Shown in pieces: positions 1 through 5,582 of a DNA stretch of 5,935 nucleotides. Source of the DNA: Chloroflexota bacterium (GTDB lineage: Bacteria; Chloroflexota; Dehalococcoidia; Lucifugimonadales; Lucifugimonadaceae); assembly GCA_009837685.1 (NCBI GenBank), contig VXTA01000223.1, positions 1 to 5,935 on the forward strand, written 5' to 3'. A program made the position numbers and the translations under genes. The notes under the pieces are model-generated. The model saw only the letters and a program-made list of their open reading frames with translations, had not been told where the DNA came from and made no database searches. The stretch's first letter is position 1, and each line of letters opens with the position of its first letter.

Positions 1-347
1 AAGAAGCGATATTCCTCGGACGCGAGATCTCCGAAGAACGCGACTACAGCTTGAAAACCGAGGCGATAATTGACCGTGAAATCGATCGACTGCTTCGCGA
101 AGGTGTAGAAACCGCGACGAAGATCTTGACCGAGCATGAAGACCGACTCGAAGCGGTGTCTAGCTTCCTCCTAGAAAACGAGACCATCGACGCCGATCAG
201 TTCGAAGCCATCATGGAAGGTCGCGATCCACTCGCCGTCCAAGGTGAAACCCGCGATTCTGGTGATGGCGGGGATGTCGCTGAAGATCTCGAACCTGTTG
301 GACGAACCGAGGGGTCATCCGCCGTCGATCCCTCACCGGCTGGCTGA
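1..347 (+). CDS. ftsH: ATP-dependent zinc metalloprotease FtsH, C-terminal fragment (5' end outside window)
   Basis: FtsH is a membrane-anchored AAA+ zinc protease that degrades misfolded membrane proteins and short-lived regulators. Only the last 114 residues are visible; the first whole codon is at position 3 and the stop is TGA at 345-347. The fragment opens with FLGREISEERDYS, the conserved FtsH segment after the proteolytic core. It continues through the helical part containing ATKILTEHEDRLEAVSSFLL and ends the conserved region at ENETIDADQFEAIM. The AAA+ domain and the HEXXH zinc site lie upstream of the window. The last 35 or so residues form a low-complexity tail rich in Gly, Asp and Glu, normal for FtsH, whose tails vary. 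The TTG at 51 is an internal codon, not the start: the reading frame is open to the edge and homology continues through it. The neighbouring gene is convergent and unrelated. Identification rests on recalled family sequence. Confidence 0.9.
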   Translation, partial: EAIFLGREISEERDYSLKTEAIIDREIDRLLREGVETATKILTEHEDRLEAVSSFLLENETIDADQFEAIMEGRDPLAVQGETRDSGDGGDVAEDLEPVGRTEGSSAVDPSPAG

Positions 348-441
348 AACTCTGCCGACCAACCAGACCGCGCCCTACCACGCGCACCCTCGATGCGTAA
401 CCACCTCGCCGGAGGTTCGCGTTCCGCTAGCCGCTTCGGTT
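348..441. other. Convergent intergenic gap with weak hairpins
   Basis: This gap separates the stop of the FtsH gene from the stop of the minus-strand CoA-transferase. A five-base-pair hairpin, ACCTC-GCCG-GAGGT, spans 403-416. A second, AGCCG-CTT-CGGTT with one G-T pair, spans 429-441 and abuts the CoA-transferase stop. Neither is followed by a T run on either strand, so they do not qualify as classical intrinsic terminators. A convergent gap must hold termination for both units, so Rho-dependent termination or these weak stems are both possible. No small ORF stands out. Confidence 0.35.
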
Positions 442-1662
442 CTAGTCGTCAACCCCGACCACTTCATCATCGACGAGTGCCTGCGCCTCTTCGTTCGAGT
501 ACCCCAGCAACTCGGTGAGCACCTCGCGCGTGTGCTGCCCCACCGTCGGAGCAGATCCGACCACCATCGGCGTCCGGCTGAACTTGATCGATTTGCCGCT
601 CACCCACATCGTCCCGGCAACCGGATCCGGCACCTCCATCATTATCTCGCGCTCGTGGAGCTGCGGTTCGTTCGCTGCCTGCTCGGTGGTGTTGACAGGC
701 GCACAAGGTATGCTGTGCGCCGAAAGGTCCTCAACCGCCTGCTTGGTGCTGCGCAGCTTTAGCCATTCACTTATCCCTTCTTCCAAAACATCCACGTTTT
801 CTGTGCGGTCATCGCGCGTTGCGAAACGCGGATCGTTGAGCCATTCGGGATGCTCCAACGCCTCGCACACGCGAGGCCACATGTTGTCGTTGCCTGCCGC
901 GAGGATCACATGACCATCTTCTGTTTCGTACATGCCGCCGAACGGCGTACCGCCGCCGCCGATCGCGGTGTCCGGCCGCGTCGTCTCTACACCTCCACCC
1001 AAATAGGCCGATATCGGTATTTCGTTGGTAGTGAAGCCGGTATCTGCGAGGCAAACTTCAAGGGCTTGACCCTTTCCCGATATCTCCCGCTCGCGCAGTG
1101 CCGCGAGCGCGCCGATGCAGGCGTGCAGGGCCGTGATGCGATCGATCAGTGGGAAATACGTCTTTATCGGAGGCAAATCTCCGTAGCCAGTTAGCGACAT
1201 CAGACCACCCATGGCCTGACCGATCGGATCGAATCCGACCTTGTCCCGGTTAGGACCGTACTGCCCGTAAGCTGAGACATTGATCATGATTATCTTGGGG
1301 TTCATCTCTCTGAGCTTTTCGTATCCGAAGCCCATTATGTCGATCGTCCCCGGACGAAAATTTTGCAGGAAGATGTCGGAAACCTTCACGAGATCGCGCA
1401 GAACGTCCTTGCCCTTTTCGGTGCGAAGGTTGATTGCGAGGCTCTTCTTGCCGCTGTTGTATTGCACCCAGTAGGCGGACTGCCCTCGCACTCGCGGCCC
1501 GTTTGCACGGCTCTCGTCGCCGCGCACCGACTCAACCTTGATCACCTCGGCGCCCATGCGCGCAAACATCAGCGCGCAGCGCGGCCCTGCCTGATAACGC
1601 CCCAGGTCCAGCACTCGAATTCCCTCGAGCGGCGTCTTCAATTGGCCGTTGTCAGATGCCAT
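442..1662 (-). CDS. CaiB/BaiF family (class III) CoA-transferase
   Basis: The 406-residue product matches the usual length (about 400) of class III CoA-transferases, cytosolic enzymes that move CoA from a donor thioester to a free carboxylate. The N-terminal Rossmann part is clear: GIRVLDLGRYQAGP (14-27) and GAEVIKVE (37-44). NFRPGTIDIMGFGYEKL (101-117) and the NVSAYGQYGP motif (128-137) follow. Asp174, in PLIDRITALHACIGALAALR, lies where the family carries the catalytic aspartate that forms the acyl-anhydride intermediate. A four-glycine run (235-238), like the glycine loop over the active site of formyl-CoA transferase, precedes FGGMYETEDGHVILAAGND. The C-terminal part has HPEWLNDPRFATRDDR (271-286) and IPCAPVNT (318-325). 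The ATG at 1660-1662 lies 6 bases after the crotonase stop. A strong Shine-Dalgarno-like stretch (reverse complement GAAAGGG, at 1679-1673) lies inside the end of that gene, so the two are surely co-transcribed and probably translationally coupled. Donor and acceptor cannot be read from sequence in this broad family. Confidence 0.93.
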   Translation of the reverse strand: MASDNGQLKTPLEGIRVLDLGRYQAGPRCALMFARMGAEVIKVESVRGDESRANGPRVRGQSAYWVQYNSGKKSLAINLRTEKGKDVLRDLVKVSDIFLQNFRPGTIDIMGFGYEKLREMNPKIIMINVSAYGQYGPNRDKVGFDPIGQAMGGLMSLTGYGDLPPIKTYFPLIDRITALHACIGALAALREREISGKGQALEVCLADTGFTTNEIPISAYLGGGVETTRPDTAIGGGGTPFGGMYETEDGHVILAAGNDNMWPRVCEALEHPEWLNDPRFATRDDRTENVDVLEEGISEWLKLRSTKQAVEDLSAHSIPCAPVNTTEQAANEPQLHEREIMMEVPDPVAGTMWVSGKSIKFSRTPMVVGSAPTVGQHTREVLTELLGYSNEEAQALVDDEVVGVDD

Positions 1663-1668
1663 CGGATA

Positions 1669-2430
1669 CTAACCCTTTCTCCCTTTGCGGGCGATAAACT
1701 CGGCGAAGCCTTCTTCGACCGGCGTAGGTTTAAGCTTGGCCTTTTGCGCCGCCGCCTCGTTGTCGTACATCCAGCGCCAGCCCTCACCCACATCATCGAT
1801 CATCAACTCTTTGATGCCTTGCACCATGCGCGGATCGTTGGCGGCTATCTGCCGTGCTATCTCCAACGCCTTGGGCATCAGATCGTCGGAGTTGACGAGA
1901 TGGTTCAACAAACCGATGCGATATGCCTCTTCGGCTCTGACGACGCGAGCGCTGAACAGCAGTTCCTTAGCTATCGGCCAACCGACCTGCATCGGCAGAC
2001 TCCAAGTGGAGTTCACTCGCCCATACGACGCGGCGAGGAAACGAAAGCTCGAACGCTCACATCCCACGCGAATGTCGAAACTAGACGCCATCACCGCGGC
2101 CCCGCCGTACGCAAGACCATTCAGTGCCCCGATCGTCGGCTTCGTGCAGGCTGCCACATGCCACGAGTACTCGGCGCGGTTCGGGTCTGGCGGCGGCGGA
2201 TTCTCCGCATTGCGCACCTGTTCGTGGATGTCCCCGCCCGCCGAAAAGGCTCGTTGGCCAGTGCCAGTAAATATGACCGCCTTGATGTCACCATCCGACT
2301 CCATGTCGCTTATGGCAGCATCAACCTCGCGGGTCAGCCGTCTGCTCAGCGCGTTCAGAACCTTTGGGCGATTCAGACGAATGATACCCACGCCGTCATC
2401 TTTGGACACAACAATGTCTTCGTAGCTCAT
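1669..2430 (-). CDS. Crotonase (enoyl-CoA hydratase/isomerase) family protein lacking the classical catalytic glutamates
   Basis: The 253-residue product has the length and landmarks of a single-domain crotonase. They are VGIIRLNRPKVLNALS (14-29), the first oxyanion-hole segment FSAGGDI (62-68), and the second oxyanion segment KPTIGALNGLAYGG (97-110), followed by FDIRVG and AKELLFSARVVRAEEAYRIGLLN (154-176). The fold therefore binds an acyl-CoA and stabilises its thioester enolate. Aligned without gaps to rat mitochondrial enoyl-CoA hydratase from GGGCE onward, Glu144 becomes Val113 and Glu164 becomes Ala133. The loop that is usually PGAGGTQRL reads NSTWSLP here and looks about three residues shorter. 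Simple hydration is thus unlikely; an isomerase, hydrolase, lyase or other crotonase chemistry is possible. A run of four prolines (78-81) sits in the variable loop. The ATG is preceded by AAAGG about six bases upstream, a good ribosome site. It is the first gene of an operon with the CoA-transferase. Family assignment is firm; reaction unknown. Confidence 0.9.
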   Translation of the reverse strand: MSYEDIVVSKDDGVGIIRLNRPKVLNALSRRLTREVDAAISDMESDGDIKAVIFTGTGQRAFSAGGDIHEQVRNAENPPPPDPNRAEYSWHVAACTKPTIGALNGLAYGGAAVMASSFDIRVGCERSSFRFLAASYGRVNSTWSLPMQVGWPIAKELLFSARVVRAEEAYRIGLLNHLVNSDDLMPKALEIARQIAANDPRMVQGIKELMIDDVGEGWRWMYDNEAAAQKAKLKPTPVEEGFAEFIARKGRKG

Positions 2431-2472
2431 AGCAGGCCTTTAGTGTGTCATCGCTTCACTCGGTTCGTCAGA

Positions 2473-2478
2473 AGTATA
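2473..2478 (-). promoter_or_regulatory. Possible -10 element of the crotonase/CoA-transferase operon
   Basis: On the minus strand these six bases read TATACT, one mismatch from the sigma-70 -10 consensus. The hexamer lies about 42 bases before the crotonase ATG, giving a leader of roughly 35 bases if transcription starts about seven bases downstream. I find no good -35 hexamer at 16-18 bases spacing, so this rests on the -10 alone and on the position. Confidence 0.35.
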
Positions 2479-2506
2479 GTCTGGCGCGCCGCAAACGGAG
2501 ATCACT

Positions 2507-2531
2507 ATTGAAGCGTTGCATGATTTTCAAT
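2507..2531. repeat. Short inverted repeat in the divergent promoter region
   Basis: ATTGAA at 2507-2512 is matched by its exact reverse complement TTCAAT at 2526-2531, with 13 bases between (outer arms 25 bases in total). It sits upstream of the minus-strand -10 candidate and about 90 bases before the plus-strand one. The spacing would allow a dimeric regulator to bind one face of the DNA, but six-base arms arise readily by chance. Confidence 0.25.
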
Positions 2532-2595
2532 GACCACTCGCATCGACCGGGAGGTTGACCGTATCCTATCTGTCAGCGCCTGCATCGGAGTTGAT

Positions 2596-2625
2596 TTGCA
2601 CGAATTATTGATTTTGGCGTATACT
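2596..2625 (+). promoter_or_regulatory. Candidate sigma-70-type promoter for the STAS gene
   Basis: TATACT at 2620-2625 differs from the -10 consensus at one base. A partial -35, TTGCAC (2596-2601; only the leading TTG matches TTGACA), lies 18 bases upstream. The local sequence is AT-richer than the flanking genes, as expected of a promoter. Transcription would begin near 2632. That makes the GTG at 2634 almost leaderless but gives the GTG at 2703 a leader of about 70 bases. Confidence 0.45.
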
Positions 2626-2702
2626 CGCAAATTGTGCGGCAAGGTTTCATCCGTGCTGATCACCGTCTCATAAAATCGACATCCGCGGTCGCGGAACACG
2701 AC

Positions 2703-3044
2703 GTGACAATCCAAGCCATACAAAGGCGCGACTGGGCCATCCTCGTCTTACTCCCCAAAGGGCGGATCGAAGCTCCCGACATTGAAGAGTTCGAAAAGCC
2801 CATTCAAGAGCGCATTCGCAATGGCGATTCGAATATCATCATCGTTTTCGGCGATGTAGAAGCCATCGATTCGGCTGGTTTCCACTCTCTCCTTTCAATC
2901 GCCGCTCGCGTGGTGATCCGCCACGGCAAATTGGTGGTCTGCGGCCTCGGCACCAATATTCGGACGCTGTTTAGCGTCACATCCTGCGACCAAGTCGTAG
3001 AAATCGTCGATTCTTACGATGATGCTGTGAAAAGTTTCCGCTGA
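2703..3044 (+). CDS. STAS-domain protein, anti-sigma-factor antagonist type
   Basis: The product is a single STAS domain of 113 residues, the size of SpoIIAA and RsbV. Such proteins act in the cytosol by binding a partner anti-sigma kinase until a conserved serine is phosphorylated. The diagnostic segment reads DVEAIDSAGFHSLLSIAARV, followed by HGKLVVCGLGTNIRTLF, which matches the GGEMVVC...VKRLF stretch of SpoIIAA. The serine in DSAG aligns with SpoIIAA Ser58 and is residue 57 from the chosen start. An in-frame GTG at 2634 would add 23 residues. I prefer GTG 2703 because the STAS fold begins at once (TIQAIQRRDWAILVLLPKG), because SpoIIAA-like proteins start there, and because GGAA lies upstream at about the right distance; neither start has a strong ribosome site. 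No anti-sigma kinase, phosphatase or sigma factor gene is in the window, so the partner is unknown. A non-sigma STAS role is also possible. Confidence 0.82.
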   Translation: MTIQAIQRRDWAILVLLPKGRIEAPDIEEFEKPIQERIRNGDSNIIIVFGDVEAIDSAGFHSLLSIAARVVIRHGKLVVCGLGTNIRTLFSVTSCDQVVEIVDSYDDAVKSFR

Positions 3045-3100
3045 TGACGGCTAGAACCCTCGCCACCGCGAAGCCAATCGCACGAACCTAAACTTACTGC

Positions 3101-3766
3101 ATGACCATCGAATATCGAGGAGACCTATGGACAATTGGCAGGTGGGTCTCCGGCTTCTACAACAACGCTTACTTGGTGACCTGTAACTCCACCAAGAAAA
3201 GCGTCATCATCGATACTCCCGACAAGCCTCGCGAGTTGATCGCCGCCGCCGCCCAGACTGACGTCCAGGCGATCCTAATCACCCACAACCACTGGGACCA
3301 TCTCGAAGGATTCGACGTCGTCACCGATCGCTTCCAGGCCCCTGTAGGCATCGGCGCGAACGACGCTGATGCCATCGCCGACAAAGACGGATATCGCAAC
3401 CCGATCGATGTTTCCCAAAACAATATCCTCCAAGTCGGGGATATCTCGATACGCTGCATCGAAACACCAGGGCACACCGCCGGCTCTACCTGCTACCTAC
3501 TTCCAGGCGATAATCCCGGCTCCTCACCCCACGTCTTCTCCGGCGACACGCTGTTCCCTGGCGGCCCTGGAAAAACTGGTAGTCCCGAGGCTCTGAATCA
3601 GATCATCGCTAGCATTACCAGCCAATTGCACAAGCTACCGGCTGACACCGTAGTCATGCCGGGTCACGGAGATTTCACGACCATCGAACAATCCGCGGAA
3701 GAGTACGCCGTTTTCGCCGCCAAACCGCGAGACCCCGGACTCTTCGGCGATGTCGCATGGCAGTGA
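3101..3766 (+). CDS. MBL-fold metallo-hydrolase, glyoxalase II-like
   Basis: The 221-residue protein is a single metallo-beta-lactamase fold domain without the extra C-terminal helical domain of classical glyoxalase II, so it resembles the short YcbL-type hydrolases. All metal ligands of a binuclear site are visible: His62, His64, Asp66 and His67 in THNHWDHLEG; His125 in ETPGHTAGS; Asp149 in FSGDTLFPGG; and His189 in MPGHGDFTTI. Early strands include NNAYLVTCNS and SVIIDTP, usual in the family. A thioester such as a glutathione or other thiol adduct is a likely substrate class, but the sequence does not fix it. No signal peptide is seen, so it should be cytosolic. It starts 56 bases after the STAS gene with no clear Shine-Dalgarno sequence. 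Its end overlaps the next gene by 17 bases, implying a shared transcript. Confidence 0.9.
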   Translation: MTIEYRGDLWTIGRWVSGFYNNAYLVTCNSTKKSVIIDTPDKPRELIAAAAQTDVQAILITHNHWDHLEGFDVVTDRFQAPVGIGANDADAIADKDGYRNPIDVSQNNILQVGDISIRCIETPGHTAGSTCYLLPGDNPGSSPHVFSGDTLFPGGPGKTGSPEALNQIIASITSQLHKLPADTVVMPGHGDFTTIEQSAEEYAVFAAKPRDPGLFGDVAWQ

Positions 3767-4679
3767 CACCGTTCCGAAAACTCGGCTTTCGGGCCTCTTA
3801 ACCGAGAAACCTCGACTTCGATACGCCGCCATCACCATTGGCGCAGTTCTTACTTGGATCTGCCTTGATGTCTGGCTATCCCGGATATTCCGTGAATATC
3901 CCGTCGGGTTCCAAAACCAAGATCCAACACTGCCGTCGTTCGTCTTCGGTTGCCTATTCGTTGCTGCGGCTATCGGTATCTCGATATTCCTCGCAAGGAC
4001 CGCCGCAACCCGCTATCTCGTCATCTATGTGGCAGCTGGTTCTGTCTTTCTCGGCTTCGCTATCCTTTTCGCCACGCTGAGCGACCGGGTGGAAACTCAG
4101 ACTGCCATCAGAAGCGCCGCTGCCGCAATCGTCGGCTCAGCAGCGTTGATCGCAACCGCAGTGTCTTATGCATCTTCAACTTCAAAACCCCTCCTCGAAC
4201 AACTCCGCTTATACCTGCCAGGACAACGGAAGTTCATAGCATTCGGCTTGCCCTTAGCTGCGTGGGTGGCGATTGCTATCGCATGGCAATTTACTCCCTT
4301 CAACCCCGTCGCTCATCCCAACGCGCCGGACCCCATCATTGGACTCAACAGCGCGTTCGATAACAACGTATTTGCCACGATCATCTACGTCGCGATTCTC
4401 GTCCCGATAGTAGAGGAGTTGTTTTTCCGCGGAATGATCATCACGTTTCTGGCCAACGCCACACACCCCGCCATCGCAGTGCTCATCTCCGCGTTAGTTT
4501 TCGCGCTGTTCCACATCGATCCAAGCTACTTCTCAATCAACCAAGTCATATACATCTTCTGCCTTGGAACCGTTTTCGGCACCGCGGCGGTAATCACGAA
4601 GTCGATCTGGCCCGGAGTATTGATGCACGCTCTGAACAACGCATTGGTAACTCTGCAGTCGATTCCTTTCCCAACCTGA
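3750..4679 (+). CDS. CPBP-family intramembrane metalloprotease (Abi/CAAX-protease type)
   Basis: This 309-residue protein is an integral membrane protein of the CPBP (Abi, Rce1-like) family. The three motifs of the catalytic core are complete: EELFFR with Glu222, Glu223 and Arg227; FALFH with Phe251 and His255; and HALNN with His293 and Asn297. Hydrophobic segments fall near residues 26-44, 63-82, 88-110, 119-140, 161-180, 207-221, 240-254, 263-281 and 286-303, giving about eight or nine membrane spans with the core in the last four. The N-terminal 200 residues are a poorly conserved membrane region. Family members cleave prenylated proteins, process peptides or confer immunity to bacteriocins; some have no known substrate. 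Nothing here identifies a target, and I see no bacteriocin or prenylated-peptide gene nearby. The ATG at 3750 lies inside the end of the MBL gene (17-base overlap in another frame), suggesting translational coupling. The ribosome site is weak. Confidence 0.9.
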   Translation: MSHGSDTVPKTRLSGLLTEKPRLRYAAITIGAVLTWICLDVWLSRIFREYPVGFQNQDPTLPSFVFGCLFVAAAIGISIFLARTAATRYLVIYVAAGSVFLGFAILFATLSDRVETQTAIRSAAAAIVGSAALIATAVSYASSTSKPLLEQLRLYLPGQRKFIAFGLPLAAWVAIAIAWQFTPFNPVAHPNAPDPIIGLNSAFDNNVFATIIYVAILVPIVEELFFRGMIITFLANATHPAIAVLISALVFALFHIDPSYFSINQVIYIFCLGTVFGTAAVITKSIWPGVLMHALNNALVTLQSIPFPT

Positions 4680-4732
4680 TCCACGAATAACATTGTTAGG
4701 TTGTGAAACGCTGATATGTCCAACCTGATCCA
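4671..4732 (+). repeat. 13-base direct repeat around the CPBP-trpA junction, with two competing hairpins
   Basis: CCAACCTGATCCA occurs exactly at 4671-4683, across the CPBP stop codon, and again at 4720-4732, just inside trpA. GTTAGGTTG at 4695-4703 lies between them and is complementary, with G-T pairs at two positions, to CAACCTGAT in either copy (4672-4680 or 4721-4729). Two mutually exclusive nine-pair stems are therefore possible in the transcript. The downstream one has a 17-base loop holding the trpA ATG (4716-4718). The repeat and the complementarity are directly visible; a regulatory role is inference. The copies are not in the same codon frame relative to trpA (offset 49), so this is not a tandem duplication of the trpA start in frame. 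Confidence 0.5.
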
Positions 4733-5504
4733 AGACGCATTCATCCGAGCCGCAGACAACGGACGGACGGCTATCGTACCGTTCGTCACCGTCGGTCATC
4801 CCCAGCGCGACAGTACACCTGCCGTCGTCGAAGCACTATCCAATGCTGGCGCCGACGCCATCGAACTCGGCATTCCTTTCAGCGACCCCCTAGCCGAAGG
4901 GCCAGTCATTCAAAAATCCAGCTTCCGGGCTCTTGAGAACGGCATCACACCCGAAGCCTGCTTCCAAAACGCATCCGAAATCCGTAGACGCGGCGTCACG
5001 ACTCCATTGATCTTCATGGGCTACTACAATCCGATCTACCAGATTGGTCTAGACGAGTTCTGCTCCCGCACCAGAGACGCTGGTGTCGACGGCATCATCG
5101 CTGCCGATCTCCCTGCCGTCGAAGCGGGTCCGCTCCTCGATGCCTGCGCAAAGGCCGACATCTCCCTCGTCCCGTTATTGGCCCTCACATCCACCGAAGA
5201 GACTATCGCCCAAGCCTGCAAACAAGCATCCGGCTTTGTCTACTGCATCTCGCTCCTCGGCGTGACCGGAGCCCGCGCTACTGTGTCTCATCCGGTCGAA
5301 ACGTTGGTCAAGCAAGTCAAGTCACACACCGAGTTGCCGGTCGCCGTCGGGTTCGGAATCTCAAATGCCAAACACGTCCGTGAAGTTGGAACATACGCCG
5401 ACGGCGCCGTCATCGGCAGCGCCCTCATCAACCTCATGCAGGACAACCCTCACGAAGACGCACCCCAAACGGCCGCCCGTTTCTTGAAGTCGTTGAACGA
5501 ATAA
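4716..5504 (+). CDS. trpA: Tryptophan synthase alpha subunit
   Basis: TrpA cleaves indole-3-glycerol phosphate to indole and glyceraldehyde-3-phosphate, channelling indole to TrpB. At 262 residues it has normal TIM-barrel length. Landmarks are VPFVTVGHP (21-29), the signature IELGIPFSDPLAEGPVIQ (49-66), MGYYNPIYQIG (101-111), DGIIAADLP (125-133), the loop with GVTGAR (182-187), VAVGFGIS (209-216) and ADGAVIGSALI (228-238). Glu50 aligns with catalytic Glu49 of the Salmonella enzyme. The second catalytic position, Asp60 there, is Glu61 here, a conservative change. Loop residue Thr184 (Thr183 in Salmonella) is kept, while the Arg179 position is Leu180. The gene starts 36 bases after the CPBP gene, with no clear Shine-Dalgarno sequence and a potential hairpin over its ATG. 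trpB is not the immediate upstream neighbour. The following gene, a chorismate mutase, supports an aromatic amino-acid setting. Assignment is very secure. Confidence 0.96.
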   Translation: MSNLIQDAFIRAADNGRTAIVPFVTVGHPQRDSTPAVVEALSNAGADAIELGIPFSDPLAEGPVIQKSSFRALENGITPEACFQNASEIRRRGVTTPLIFMGYYNPIYQIGLDEFCSRTRDAGVDGIIAADLPAVEAGPLLDACAKADISLVPLLALTSTEETIAQACKQASGFVYCISLLGVTGARATVSHPVETLVKQVKSHTELPVAVGFGISNAKHVREVGTYADGAVIGSALINLMQDNPHEDAPQTAARFLKSLNE

Positions 5505-5542
5505 GCTACCTCTTGTAGCTCCGCATCCGACGATAAAATCGT
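5504..5542. repeat. Two short inverted repeats between trpA and the chorismate mutase gene
   Basis: AGCTAC (5504-5509) and GTAGCT (5515-5520) form a perfect six-pair hairpin with a five-base loop starting on the last base of the trpA stop codon. There is no T run after it, so it is not a standard terminator. Ten bases on, ACGAT-AAA-ATCGT (5530-5542) is a 13-base dyad that could be an operator or chance. The remaining bases up to the next start show nothing else. Confidence 0.3.
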
Positions 5543-5582
5543 GACGAATCCATCAGAAATCAATCCGAAACCCTGGGAAATC

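Noticed and set aside
946..962. CCG-rich triplet run in the CoA-transferase gene as a microsatellite
   Set aside because: On the coding strand it encodes the four-glycine loop expected in class III CoA-transferases, so protein constraint accounts for it.
1685..2425. Plus-strand open frame of 246 codons opposite the crotonase gene
   Set aside because: It is the mirror of the crotonase in another frame, Ser/Arg/Ala-rich, with no family similarity that I can recognise.
1363..2511. Long plus-strand open frame of 382 codons opposite the crotonase and CoA-transferase genes
   Set aside because: It lies antisense to two well-supported genes, has a His/Arg-rich composition with no recognisable domain, and crosses both gene boundaries. 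It is explained by codon bias on the other strand.
2530..2673. Small plus-strand open frame of 47 codons starting at ATG 2530 in the divergent region
   Set aside because: It has no ribosome site, contains the predicted promoter within it and runs out of frame into the start region of the STAS gene. No feature of the peptide suggests a real product.
3750..4679. CPBP protease as part of a bacteriocin or phage-defence cassette
   Set aside because: No bacteriocin precursor, ABC exporter, toxin or other defence gene is seen in the window; the neighbours are metabolic genes.
5400..5411. Perfect 12-base palindrome GACGGCGCCGTC within trpA
   Set aside because: It encodes the conserved ADGAVIGSA segment of TrpA and GC-rich codon choice explains it; no sign of a regulatory site.
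5504..5520. Hairpin after the trpA stop as an intrinsic terminator
   Set aside because: The stem has only six pairs and no T run follows, and the next gene is co-directional at short distance. It is kept only as an inverted repeat.
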